64,000 bases of DNA from Chloroflexi bacterium TSY (lineage in GTDB: Bacteria > Chloroflexota > Anaerolineae > Caldilineales > Caldilineaceae), in contig JAHBNG010000022.1 of assembly GCA_019217005.1 (NCBI GenBank), forward strand, positions 62,001-126,000. The letters run 5' to 3'. Of this stretch, positions 1 through 7,752 are shown piece by piece. Made by a program: the position numbers and the translations under genes. The notes under the pieces were generated by a model. The model was given only the letters and a program-made list of their open reading frames with translations, ran no database searches and had not been told where the DNA came from. Each line of letters opens with the position of its first letter. Positions within the stretch are counted from its first letter, which is position 1.

Positions 1-613
1 ATGGATCATACACCCACACGTCCACATCAAATGGAGCCATGAGCTTAATCAACCGGCGTCCCATATGGCCGCAACCAATCAATCCGACACATTTGCCTGT
101 CAGTGTACCTGGGGCCAGTTGTAATGCATCTCGGTCGACAGATGTTTCACCAGCGATGATGCGGCGGAACTGAGCACCCGCATTGCGTAGAGCAACCAGG
201 GTCAAGGCCAGCGCCCATTCTGCAACTGGATAGGAGGAGCCATTGGTTGTATCTAGGGTTGTCATGCCTCGCTGCCATGCGGCCTCCAGATCAATTCTGC
301 TTGCAAAACGGTCGCCCTCTAATTCGCCAATTAGTTTCAACTTTGGCGCAGCGTCAAGTAGTGCAGCATCAATCTGTGGCGCGCCGTGACAGACAACCAA
401 TCCATCTATCTCAGCTAAATGCTCCTGAAGTTCTCGCTGCACAATTGGATCTTGATTTGCATCATAGATGCCGCCCCCTTCGCATTCAAACCAAGTCCAA
501 TTGGCAAATGCTTCCAGACGCGCAATGTCATGTGGATCCAAATAAGTATCTCGCACATTTTGATTGAAAGCGAATAGAATTTGAAGACGATCAAGGGAAT
601 AGTTGGAATCCAT
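1..613 (-). CDS. D-2-hydroxyacid dehydrogenase, C-terminus beyond window
   Basis: Reading leftwards from an ATG at 611-613 gives 204 codons with no stop before the window edge. The first ~110 residues form the substrate-domain half. A glycine-rich NAD-binding loop follows (LIGCGHMGRRL, GxGxxG type), introduced by GKCVGLIG, as in D-isomer-specific 2-hydroxyacid dehydrogenases (phosphoglycerate dehydrogenase / glyoxylate-hydroxypyruvate reductase family). Such enzymes reduce 2-oxoacids or oxidise D-2-hydroxyacids with NAD(P). The catalytic Arg, Glu and His lie in the missing part, so the substrate cannot be judged. It is divergent from the RraA-like gene at 884, another 2-oxoacid/aldol-type enzyme, which suggests a shared small-acid pathway (inference). 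Confidence 0.85.
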   Translation of the reverse strand, partial: MDSNYSLDRLQILFAFNQNVRDTYLDPHDIARLEAFANWTWFECEGGGIYDANQDPIVQRELQEHLAEIDGLVVCHGAPQIDAALLDAAPKLKLIGELEGDRFASRIDLEAAWQRGMTTLDTTNGSSYPVAEWALALTLVALRNAGAQFRRIIAGETSVDRDALQLAPGTLTGKCVGLIGCGHMGRRLIKLMAPFDVDVWVYDP

Positions 614-883
614 GATTGATACGTGTAGATTTTCTGTGGGATTTGTTTGATCATCAGTTTATCAATTTACGGTTCGGGATGCAATTACGCTATTATGTGA
701 TCGGACCGCCTAATGATCCCCGAATAACCAAACAACCGATGCTCATCAGCGAAATGTCCCTAAATTGCCAGTTCGTAGAGATTTGGATTGAATATATACT
801 GCGAGATCTAGCAATGAATTCCAGATATCTGTTACGGAGGCACTTTTGTTGTAGATGAGCTACGAAATTAAAGGAGAACAGAA

Positions 884-1618
884 GTGTCAACTTCATCCCC
901 AGAAGAAATTCTATCCGAACTGCGTGACTTTGACACCCCCTCAATCACGAACGTTGTCGCTACATATCCAAGCAATCCGCTCTGCTTGGGGCTCTACAAT
1001 CCATGGACCGAAAATTGGTACACAGACCAATCGATTCGCTGCATGTATCCTGATTTGGGTCCACTTGTTGGTTATGCCGTGACCTGTGTTTACGGTCTAC
1101 CCGACCCAAATTTTTCCCGCGTCTCATTTATGGATGTACTCGAGGCACTAGATGCCTCGCCCAAACCAACAATTTTGGTTCTAGAGCAAAAGTTTCCGCC
1201 TGAAATTGCTGGCAAAGTGGGGTTAGCTGGAGGAAATATGGTGACCGCCATGAAGGCCATTAACTGCTTGGGACTTCTCTCAAATGGTCCATCGCGCGAT
1301 ATCGACGAAGTGCGCCCAATGAAGTTTCAGTATATGCTCAGCGGCATCACGCCCGGACACGGTGCGCAGGCAGTCCAAGCAGTCAACGTTCCAGTCAGCG
1401 TGGCCGGCATGGATGTTGCGCCTGGCGAGATCATTCACATGGATGAAAATGGAGCGTGCAAATTCCCTGCTGACAAGATGGAGAAGGTCCTGGCCAATGT
1501 CAAGGCTCTTCGTGATGAAGAAGCTGACCGCATGAGTCGCTTGTCAAAAGCAACCTCGGCTGCCGAACTCCGTGCGATCTTTGGCGGTCATTCGTATGGG
1601 GGCAAAAAGGAGAAGTAA
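884..1618 (+). CDS. RraA-like protein (HMG/CHA aldolase or oxaloacetate decarboxylase family)
   Basis: A protein of 244 residues with a GTG start at 884, chosen because AAGGAG lies at 871-876 at ideal spacing. The fold signature is the RraA/demethylmenaquinone methyltransferase-like family: N-terminal DTPSITNVV, a glycine-rich GLAGGNMVTAMKA segment near residue 115, and LSNGPSRDIDEV, where the Arg-Asp pair normally binds pyruvate and metal. Members of this length outside enterobacteria are usually class II pyruvate aldolases (4-hydroxy-4-methyl-2-oxoglutarate type) or oxaloacetate decarboxylases rather than RNase E inhibitors (family knowledge). The C-terminus has a charged tail. It stands alone on this strand, opposite a hydroxyacid dehydrogenase. 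Confidence 0.8.
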   Translation: MSTSSPEEILSELRDFDTPSITNVVATYPSNPLCLGLYNPWTENWYTDQSIRCMYPDLGPLVGYAVTCVYGLPDPNFSRVSFMDVLEALDASPKPTILVLEQKFPPEIAGKVGLAGGNMVTAMKAINCLGLLSNGPSRDIDEVRPMKFQYMLSGITPGHGAQAVQAVNVPVSVAGMDVAPGEIIHMDENGACKFPADKMEKVLANVKALRDEEADRMSRLSKATSAAELRAIFGGHSYGGKKEK

Positions 1619-1627
1619 TGAGGTGAC

Positions 1628-1714
1628 TTAGAACCTATCCGAAAAGTGGTTGTGAGTCCGATCAGTTTCTCGAGCGAGAATAGATCGTCACAGAACTTTT
1701 CGGATAAGCACTTA
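1628..1714. repeat. 87-bp palindromic repeat, family A copy 1
   Basis: An imperfect inverted repeat with arms around CCTATCCGAAAAGTGG and AACTTTTCGGATAAG and a middle containing TTCTCGAG. Two more copies lie at 3298-3381 and, reversed, at 53964-54049. This copy begins 10 bp after the RraA-like stop codon. It has no coding capacity and looks like a MITE or REP-type element. Confidence 0.85.
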
Positions 1715-1734
1715 GGCAGTTCTAAGAGAATAGG

Positions 1735-1876
1735 TATCTTGTGTTGCGTGGTGCGTGAACGAATATCGTGTGCGGCTCTCTTGCGCCGGGACAAGAGAGC
1801 CGCACACCATTCAGAGGTTGAGATGTAACTAAATAGTAGAGATGTCGATATAAGTAACCACGGTACCACGCAACAT
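1735..1876. repeat. Palindromic repeat, family B copy 1, with strong hairpin
   Basis: The outer ends are inverted (TTGCGTGGT at 1744 against ACCACGCAA near 1866). Inside is a perfect 16-bp stem, GTGTGCGGCTCTCTTG at 1768-1783 pairing with 1792-1807, around an 8-base loop. A related unit with the same GCGTGGTGCGTGAAC motif lies at 61108-61240. There is no U-tract, so it is not a typical intrinsic terminator, though the hairpin could act as one. Confidence 0.7.
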
Positions 1877-1877
1877 G

Positions 1878-2075
1878 TTAAAATCCATACATATGCTCAT
1901 TTGAATCGATAAATGACTGCTGCCAATCGAGCAAGCGGGCTGCTGCCTCCAAGTCTTGGGCGTCACCATCATCGACCATTTTTTGAAGAATGGCTAGTTG
2001 ATCTGGCTCAAGCTGATCTTCTGTCAATGCAAGGTGCCAACTTTTGAAATCGTTGGTTTCTTGTTGAGATGTCAT
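1878..2075 (-). CDS. Small acidic hypothetical protein
   Basis: A protein of 65 residues, rich in Glu/Asp and with no hydrophobic segment (MTSQQETNDFKSWHLALTED...). A GAGGT stretch lies about 6 bases before the ATG, supporting translation. I do not recognise the family. Its size and acidity resemble small antitoxin or adaptor proteins, but no partner gene adjoins it. Its upstream region starts directly against an IS end remnant at 2095-2122, so its original promoter may have been lost. Confidence 0.5.
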   Translation of the reverse strand: MTSQQETNDFKSWHLALTEDQLEPDQLAILQKMVDDGDAQDLEAAARLLDWQQSFIDSNEHMYGF

Positions 2076-2094
2076 CTATTTACCTCAGTTTGTC

Positions 2095-2122
2095 GGGATG
2101 GTTCAAAATTAGGTTGACAAAG
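2095..2122 (+). mobile_element. Solo terminal sequence of the IS found at 43726
   Basis: The 28 bases starting GGGATGGTTCAAAATTAGG match the first 28 bases of the element at 43726 (GGGCTGGTTCAGAAATAGG...) at 25 positions. No transposase follows, so this is an orphan end left by deletion, or a fragment of a related element. Confidence 0.6.
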
Positions 2123-2163
2123 TTGCGGAGTCGCCATGCATGGCGCGCCATATTTGGCGCAGC

Positions 2164-2311
2164 ATTCTCTATTACACGCAGTAGACATAATCCTGCACTT
2201 CTCAGTCAAAACAGACTCGAGCGGGCCAAATGGTCCGAGATTCTCTACTGCGTCTTTTTTCGCCATTTGAACGCTCTACCTCTGAGAAATCCTACTGCGT
2301 GTAATCTCTAA
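2164..2311. repeat. 148-bp non-autonomous unit of the tyrosine-recombinase element (copy A)
   Basis: Both ends carry the core TTACACGCAGTAG in inverted orientation (2172-2184 and 2292-2304). This is the same core as in the 27-bp inverted repeats bounding the recombinase gene at 17546-19678. A near-identical 148-bp unit lies at 17378-17525. The interior has no ORF. The long open frames across it are chance. Confidence 0.8.
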
Positions 2312-2341
2312 CGTCGGTTGTATTGTTCGACACGGTCGCAT

Positions 2342-2425
2342 TAGAGAATCTCGGACCATTTGGCCCGCTCGAGTCTGTTTTGACTGAGAAGTGCAGGATT
2401 ATGTCTACTGCGTGTAATAGAGAAT
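2342..2425. repeat. Partial inverted copy (B) of the 148-bp unit
   Basis: These 84 bases are the reverse complement of the first ~84 bases of copy A, 30 bp away. The unit is bounded by TAGAGAAT at 2342-2349 and 2418-2425. The flanking DNA (CGCATTAGAGAAT, then GCT, then ACACATTTTGGATCTACTGA) recurs at 19694-19745 without the 76-bp insert, so this is a filled site compared with an empty one. Confidence 0.75.
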
Positions 2426-2703
2426 GCTACATCCGCGAATAAAAGACACATTTTGGATCTACTGATACTCGTTAACGGTCAGTCCGAATGGATTGGACTC
2501 GGCGCGAGTGGTGGATGGAAACTGCCTATTTATTTGCCGCTGATTCGGAAGTGAGACGCAAGCGAAAACGACAAATTCTGTGATGGGCAGTGGGGTAAAT
2601 CAAGAATGATGCTGATACAACACAACCACGCAAATGAGATGCGACTCATCCATCTTCTTGTATTCTGTTGCTGCCTTATCATTGTCATCGCAAGCTGTGC
2701 GAA
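2426..2703. other. Intergenic stretch without recognised gene
   Basis: It contains the ACACATTTTGGATCTACTGA repeat (about 2449-2468), shared with 19727-19746 and, in part, with 25202-25215. After that I see no feature. Short open frames here have no ribosome site or family resemblance. Confidence 0.5.
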
Positions 2704-3050
2704 TCAATCAAAGCATCCTGTCATCTCCACTATCTTCCACTCGTCCACCGTCTTCTCCTCGCTGCTGAAGTTGATGCCCTGCAGCACCTTTGGGCGTGGG
2801 TCGGCCGCATACTTGTCGGCGTAGCCTTTGTCCTGAATCTGTTGTAGGGCTTCTTCAGCACTCTTGTCGAGCTTGAATTCGAGGATGTAGATGTGGGTTG
2901 GCGTTTTCACAACGCAATCGAGCCGACCATCGTTGGTGTTGACCTCGGCGTCGGTGTACTGACCGAGGGAGAAGAAGACGAGGTAGATGAGGCTGTGATA
3001 GTATCACTGGCACTCGTGCCGCTCCAGAAGAAAGAAGATGCCCTAAGTAT
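2704..3050 (-). pseudogene. Remnant of PD-(D/E)XK nuclease (DUF1703/PDDEXK_9) protein
   Basis: The last ~100 residues of an AAA-ATPase-like/DUF1703 protein survive: a YYHSLIYLVFFSLG helix, then GRLDCVV and YILEFKLD, which supply the Asp and the Glu-x-Lys of the nuclease site, then QIQDKGYADKY. A TGA interrupts the frame just before YYHSL, although related residues (LLERHECQ) continue upstream in the same frame. The ATPase part is absent. This family is typically multicopy in Bacteroidota and Chloroflexota and is often annotated as an ATP-binding protein. It is a decayed fragment. Confidence 0.75.
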
Positions 3051-3496
3051 ATCACACCCAAGCAAGATCAAGCCGCTTAGGAATCGGAATTAAATAACTT
3101 GAACACGATTCTTCGTTTCACTCGAGAATGACTGTTCAACTTATTTGATGTTCATTCCTTAGCGTGTCGGCCACGTCACCAGCTTGAAAAATATCATTCG
3201 TTTATTTTCGCTGACCGCTGGCACACAATCGACCAGCCCGCCAGCAACAGTCCACCAAAATCAGTTCACGAGTTACGATCGACAACACTGCGAATAAGAG
3301 CCTATCCGAAAAGTGGTTGTGAGTCCGGCTAGCTTCTCGAGTAAGAGTGCACCGTCACAGAACTTTTCGGATAAGTACTAAGGCCATTGATGGCTTCCCA
3401 ATAGTTGAATGCCACGCCCAAATCGGCTATGATATTTCCCATCCCACTTCCGTTTTTACGCGACCGAAACATACCAGTCAGTGGAGCAAACAGACA
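3051..3496. other. Intergenic stretch with repeat A copy 2
   Basis: It holds a short palindrome near 3108-3129 (GATTCTTCG...CGAGAATG, also seen at 12169-12193) and repeat A at 3298-3381. No gene is supported before the ligase pseudogene. Confidence 0.5.
3298..3381. repeat. Palindromic repeat, family A copy 2
   Basis: Same orientation as the copy at 1628: CCTATCCGAAAAGTGG at the left, AACTTTTCGGATAAG at the right. It lies about 115 bp upstream of the acyl-CoA ligase start. Confidence 0.85.
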
Positions 3497-5039
3497 ATGG
3501 TTTCTGACAATATATCCGAACAGTCCACCATCCCAACCCTACTCACAAGCGGTCAAGATGACGCACAGGCAATCGCAGCACCCCGTCGCCCACCGTTGAC
3601 CTATCGAGGTCTACAGGATCATGCCCAACAGACAGTTGCAACATTGAACCGACTCGGCGTTGGACGCAACGAACGCGTTGCCATCGTCTTGCCCAATGGT
3701 CCCGAAATGGCATCAGCCTTTGTCACAATTGCGTCGGGTGCGACAACAGCACCACTCAATCCAGGGTACCGCTCAGCCGAGTACGATTTTTACCTGTCCG
3801 ATCTAAACGCCAAAGCCCTGGTTGTGGAACAGAAGTACTTCACCCGCCATCGAAGTCGCCAACGAACGCAACATTCCTGTACTCGAACTCGTTGTCAACA
3901 AAGATGCATCCGCTGGTCTCTTTGATCTGATTCCTATGAGTGAAAGCTCTCTGAGCAGAGCCACATCATCGGGCGGTATGGCCGAACCAGATGACGTCGC
4001 ACTTGTTCTGCATACCTCGGGCACAACGTCTCGCCCCAAAATCGTGCCGTTGACTCACGCAAATGTGTGCGCCACTGCACGCAACATCAAAAAGAGTTTG
4101 GCATTAACCTCCAAAGACCGCTGCATGAACGTGATGCCCTTGTTTCACATTCATGGCTTGATGGCAGCCATTCTCTCGACCCTTCGCTCAGGTGCGAGCG
4201 TCTTCTGCACACCAGGCTTTGACGCACTGCAATTTTTCCCTTGGTTGGAAGAAGCTGTGCCCACTTGGTACACTGCTGTACCGACAATGCATCAAGCCAT
4301 CCTGCTGCGGGCGGGCGCAACAAAGAGATCATAGCGAAAACGCCATTGCGCTTTATCCGCTCTTCATCTTCGTCTTTACCCCCAGGTGATGCAAGAATTG
4401 GAAGAAACCTTCAGTGCACCAGTGATCGAAGCCTATGGTATGACGGAAGCATCCCATCAGATGACGAGCAATCCACTGCCCCCGCGACCACGCAAGGCCG
4501 GCACAGTTGGTATTGCGGCGGGTCCTAAAGTTGCAGTCATGGACGAAAATGACACGCTGCTACCCGAAGGTTCTGTCGGCGAAATTGTGATCCAAGGTCC
4601 GAACGTCACGTTAGGATATGAGAACAACCCGTCCGCCAACGCCGAGAACTTCACCAACGGCTGGTTCCGGACAGGTGACCAAGGCATCATGGATGAGGAT
4701 GGTTACTTCACGATTACCGGTCGACTCAAGGAGATCATCAACCGCGGCGGGGAAAAGATATCGCCGCGTGAGGTTGACGAAGTCCTGATGGACCACCCGG
4801 CCGTGCAGCAAGTCGTCACCTTTGCCATGCCCCACGCCAAGCTGGGTGAAGAAGTCGCAGCAGCCATTGTCCTTCGTGAAGGCATCGAAACCACCGAACG
4901 TGACATCCGTACCTTTGCTACCGAAAGGCTAGCTGATTTCAAAGTGCCGCGCAAGGTTCTTTTCCTAGAGGAAATTCCCAAAGGACCAACCGGCAAGTTG
5001 CAAAGGATTGGCATGGCGGAAAAGCTAGGAGTTGCCTGA
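3497..5039 (+). pseudogene. AMP-dependent acyl-CoA synthetase (oxalyl-CoA/fatty-acyl type), frameshifted
   Basis: Joined across three frame changes (near 3835, 4315 and 4385), the product is a ~510-residue adenylate-forming ligase. It has LPNGPEMASAF near the start, the P-loop-like [53 protein letters not shown], the WFRTGDQG motif, and the C-terminal Lys in GPTGKLQR. The MPLFHIHGLM and GMTEASHQM segments are typical of the oxalate-CoA ligase/Pcs60 group (family knowledge), which activates small carboxylic acids with ATP and CoA. The shifts occur next to short G or C runs. The stop overlaps the next gene as TGATG, so the two were translationally coupled. Confidence 0.85.
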
Positions 5040-6028
5040 TGAAGATTGCGATCTATGGCGCAGGAGCGATTGGTGGCTATCTTGGCACACAATTGGCTTT
5101 GGCTGGCGAAGACGTGACGCTGATTGCGCGTGGTCCTCATCTCGAGGCCATGCAGAAGAATGGCGTCAAACTGTTGATTGACGGTGAAGAACGCATCGCC
5201 CACCCGCACTGCACAGATAATCCGGCGGACGGTGGCCCACAGGATTATGTGATTATTGCCCTCAAAGCGCACTCGGTCCCCGCCATTGTTGAACCGATTC
5301 AGGCCCTGCTTGGTCCAGAAACCGCCGTTGTAACGGCAACGAATGGCGTCCCTTGGTGGTACTTCTACGGCCTTGGTGATACAGATCTGGATAGCCAATG
5401 GCAGAACCACCAGCTTGCCAGTGTTGACCCCGATGGCAACCAGTGGCAACTGATCGGTCCTGAACGCGCCATCGGTTGCGTCGTCTATCCGGCGACCGAA
5501 GTGATCGAACCAGGTGTAATCCAGCACATCGACGGCAACCGCTTCTCCTTGGGAGAACCCGACGGAAAAAAGAGTGACAGAGTGCGCGCACTAAGCAAGA
5601 TCCTCATCGGCGCAGGCTTCAAAGCGCCCGTACGACCAAACATCCGCAATGAAATCTGGATCAAACTGTGGGGGAATCTGGCCTTCAATCCAATCAGCGC
5701 CCTGACCCATGCAACGCTTGACGTAATTACGGGCGAGACAGGCACACGGAACGTCGCGCGCGCCATGATGCTGGAGGCCCAGGCCATCGGCGAAAAACTG
5801 GGTGTGCGTTTTGGCATTGACATTGACAAACGCATTGCCGGTGCAGCCGCCGTCGGTGCACACAAGACGTCCATGCTGCAAGACTTGGAACGCGGACGGG
5901 CCATGGAGATCGACGCCCTCGTGACGTCCGTACATGAGATGGGGCGTCTTGTAGACGTTGCAACACCCACGATCGATGTTGTTTTGGCGCTCGTCCAGCA
6001 GCGGGCGCGGATTGCAGGGTGTTATTAA
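5039..6028 (+). CDS. 2-dehydropantoate 2-reductase family protein
   Basis: A protein of 329 residues, the usual PanE/ApbA length. The N-terminal NADPH loop is MKIAIYGAGAIGGYLG. The catalytic-site Lys lies in IWIKLWGNLAFNPISALT, and a conserved Glu/Asp-rich segment follows at SMLQDLERGRAMEIDAL. The family reduces ketopantoate to pantoate for CoA synthesis, but paralogues next to catabolic genes often act on other 2-oxoacids. The start codon overlaps the ligase stop (TGATG). Whether it serves pantothenate synthesis or the ligase pathway cannot be told from sequence. Cytosolic. Confidence 0.88.
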   Translation: MKIAIYGAGAIGGYLGTQLALAGEDVTLIARGPHLEAMQKNGVKLLIDGEERIAHPHCTDNPADGGPQDYVIIALKAHSVPAIVEPIQALLGPETAVVTATNGVPWWYFYGLGDTDLDSQWQNHQLASVDPDGNQWQLIGPERAIGCVVYPATEVIEPGVIQHIDGNRFSLGEPDGKKSDRVRALSKILIGAGFKAPVRPNIRNEIWIKLWGNLAFNPISALTHATLDVITGETGTRNVARAMMLEAQAIGEKLGVRFGIDIDKRIAGAAAVGAHKTSMLQDLERGRAMEIDALVTSVHEMGRLVDVATPTIDVVLALVQQRARIAGCY

Positions 6029-6086
6029 GAACCTTCATATCGAGAAATCTGTACAAATGAGTCAAGTTTTGTGGATGGTGGACCGA

Positions 6087-7626
6087 ATGAACACAAATCC
6101 CCCCAACATCCTCTTGATCATGGCTGATCAGCTTGCTGCACCAGCCTTGCCCAGCTATGGACACCCAATTGTACAAGCTCCGTATCTGACACAATTGGCA
6201 GAAACCGGTGTTCAATTCAACAATGCCTACTGCAACAGTCCGCTCTGCGCGCCATCCCGTTTCTCGATGATGAGTGGGCAGTTGCCTTCTCGCATTGGGG
6301 CATATGATAATGCGGCCTGTTTCCCGGCAGATGTGCCAACCATGGCCCATTATCTACGCGTTCTTGGCTATCGCACCTGTTTGTCGGGTAAGATGCACTT
6401 TGTTGGACCAGACCAACTGCACGGCTTTGAGGAGCGCCTGACCACTGATGTCTACCCGTCCGATTTTGGTTGGACACCCGATTGGGAAAACTTCGCAGAG
6501 CGCCCCACCTGGTACCACAATATGTTGAGCGTTGTGCAGGCTGGGACGTGCCAAACCAGCAACCAACTCGACTTTGACGAAGAAGTCGCTTTTCAGACTC
6601 GACGCAAATTAAGCGAACTCGCACGGTCAGACGACGAGCGTCCATTTTTCCTCGTCGCCTCTTTTACGCATCCCCACGACCCGTTTGCAATCACGCCCGA
6701 ATATTGGAATCGATACGATCATGCCGCGATTGATCTGCCCACCGTGTCGCCGATTCCATTCAACGATCTGGATCCGCATAGCCAACGGATTCATCACGTC
6801 TGTGCAATGAATGATTACACACAGACGAATGAGCGAGTTCGCAAGGCACGACATGCCTATTACGGCATGATCAGCTACATTGATGACAAGGTTGGTGAGC
6901 TACTGGCTATATTGGACGCAATGGATCTACGCGACAAGACAATCGTCATCTTCACATCCGATCATGGTGAAATGCTGGGTGAGCGTGGTCTTTGGTACAA
7001 GATGTCCTTCTTTGAATGGTCAGCACGTGTCCCTCTCATTTTTCACGCGCCCAAACATTTTCCAGCAAGACGTATCGACGACCCTGTTTCGCTACTGGAT
7101 ATTCTGCCAACGCTGGTTGATCTTGCCAGTGGGAACCGAATGTACAAATACCTGTTCCGATTGATGGTCACAGTTTGCTTCCTTGGCTCGAAGGAACGAA
7201 CCAGGAGCCACATACAGTCTATGGCGAACTTTTGGGAGAAACAGCGATTGCGCTGCTGATGATCCGGGTGGACGCTACAAGTATGTCTACAAAACCGGAT
7301 CCAGAGCAGCTCTACGATTTAGAGAATGATCCAAATGAGCAGAAGAACTTGGCAATTGATCCCAATTTCCGATCACTTTGTCAAGAGTTTCACACCGAAT
7401 TGATGAAGCAATGGCAACCAAATGCTATCCATCAACAAGTCTTGCATAGTCAGCGTCGACGTCGCTTGGTGGATCAGGCATTGCGCCAGGAGCGTATCAA
7501 CCATGGGATTACCAAGCGATCCAGGACGCGTCACAGATGTATATGCGCAATCATTTGGACTTGAATGTGTTGGAGCGAACGGCTCGTTTTCCTCACCAGA
7601 TATACCGCCCACCGACGGAGACATGA
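6087..7626 (+). pseudogene. betC: Choline-sulfatase, frameshifted
   Basis: The ATG at 6087 begins MNTNPPNILLIMADQ, the metal-binding start of sulfatases. The formylglycine signature CAPSR follows near residue 61. Phe-Thr-His-Pro-His-Asp-Pro and SDHGEMLGERG supply further metal ligands. The C-terminal half matches choline-sulfatase closely (LLPWLEGTNQEPHTVYGE, DPEQLYDLENDPNEQKNLA, SQRRRRLV, YMRNHLDLNVLERTARFP). It is scattered over frames, with breaks near 7140, 7265-7300 and 7500. The enzyme releases choline and sulfate from choline-O-sulfate. The dimethylglycine dehydrogenase at 9667 acts later on the same route. The gene is probably inactive unless the shifts are sequencing errors. Confidence 0.85.
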
Positions 7627-7752
7627 TAGAATAGCATGATGCCCCAAAGTGGGTTTCATCAAATTTTTCGTCCTGGCCAGAGGAGGATGTGGTACGAATC
7701 TTTGGGCAGGCATATTTTCTGGCGAGCATGGGGGAGTAGAGGAAATAGTCTA

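Noticed and set aside
247..567. Plus-strand open frame of 106 codons at the left edge
   Set aside because: It is opposite the clear hydroxyacid dehydrogenase and has low-complexity His/Gln composition.
1768..1807. Intrinsic terminator after the RraA-like gene
   Set aside because: The stem is strong but no T-run follows on either strand and it lies inside a repeated unit. It is kept as part of a repeat only.
2072..2311. Small open frames across the 148-bp unit and its flank
   Set aside because: The same DNA occurs in other contexts as a non-coding repeat, and the frames are not conserved between copies.
4703..5527. Antisense open frame of 274 codons across the ligase/reductase junction
   Set aside because: It covers two conserved genes on the other strand and shows no family motif.
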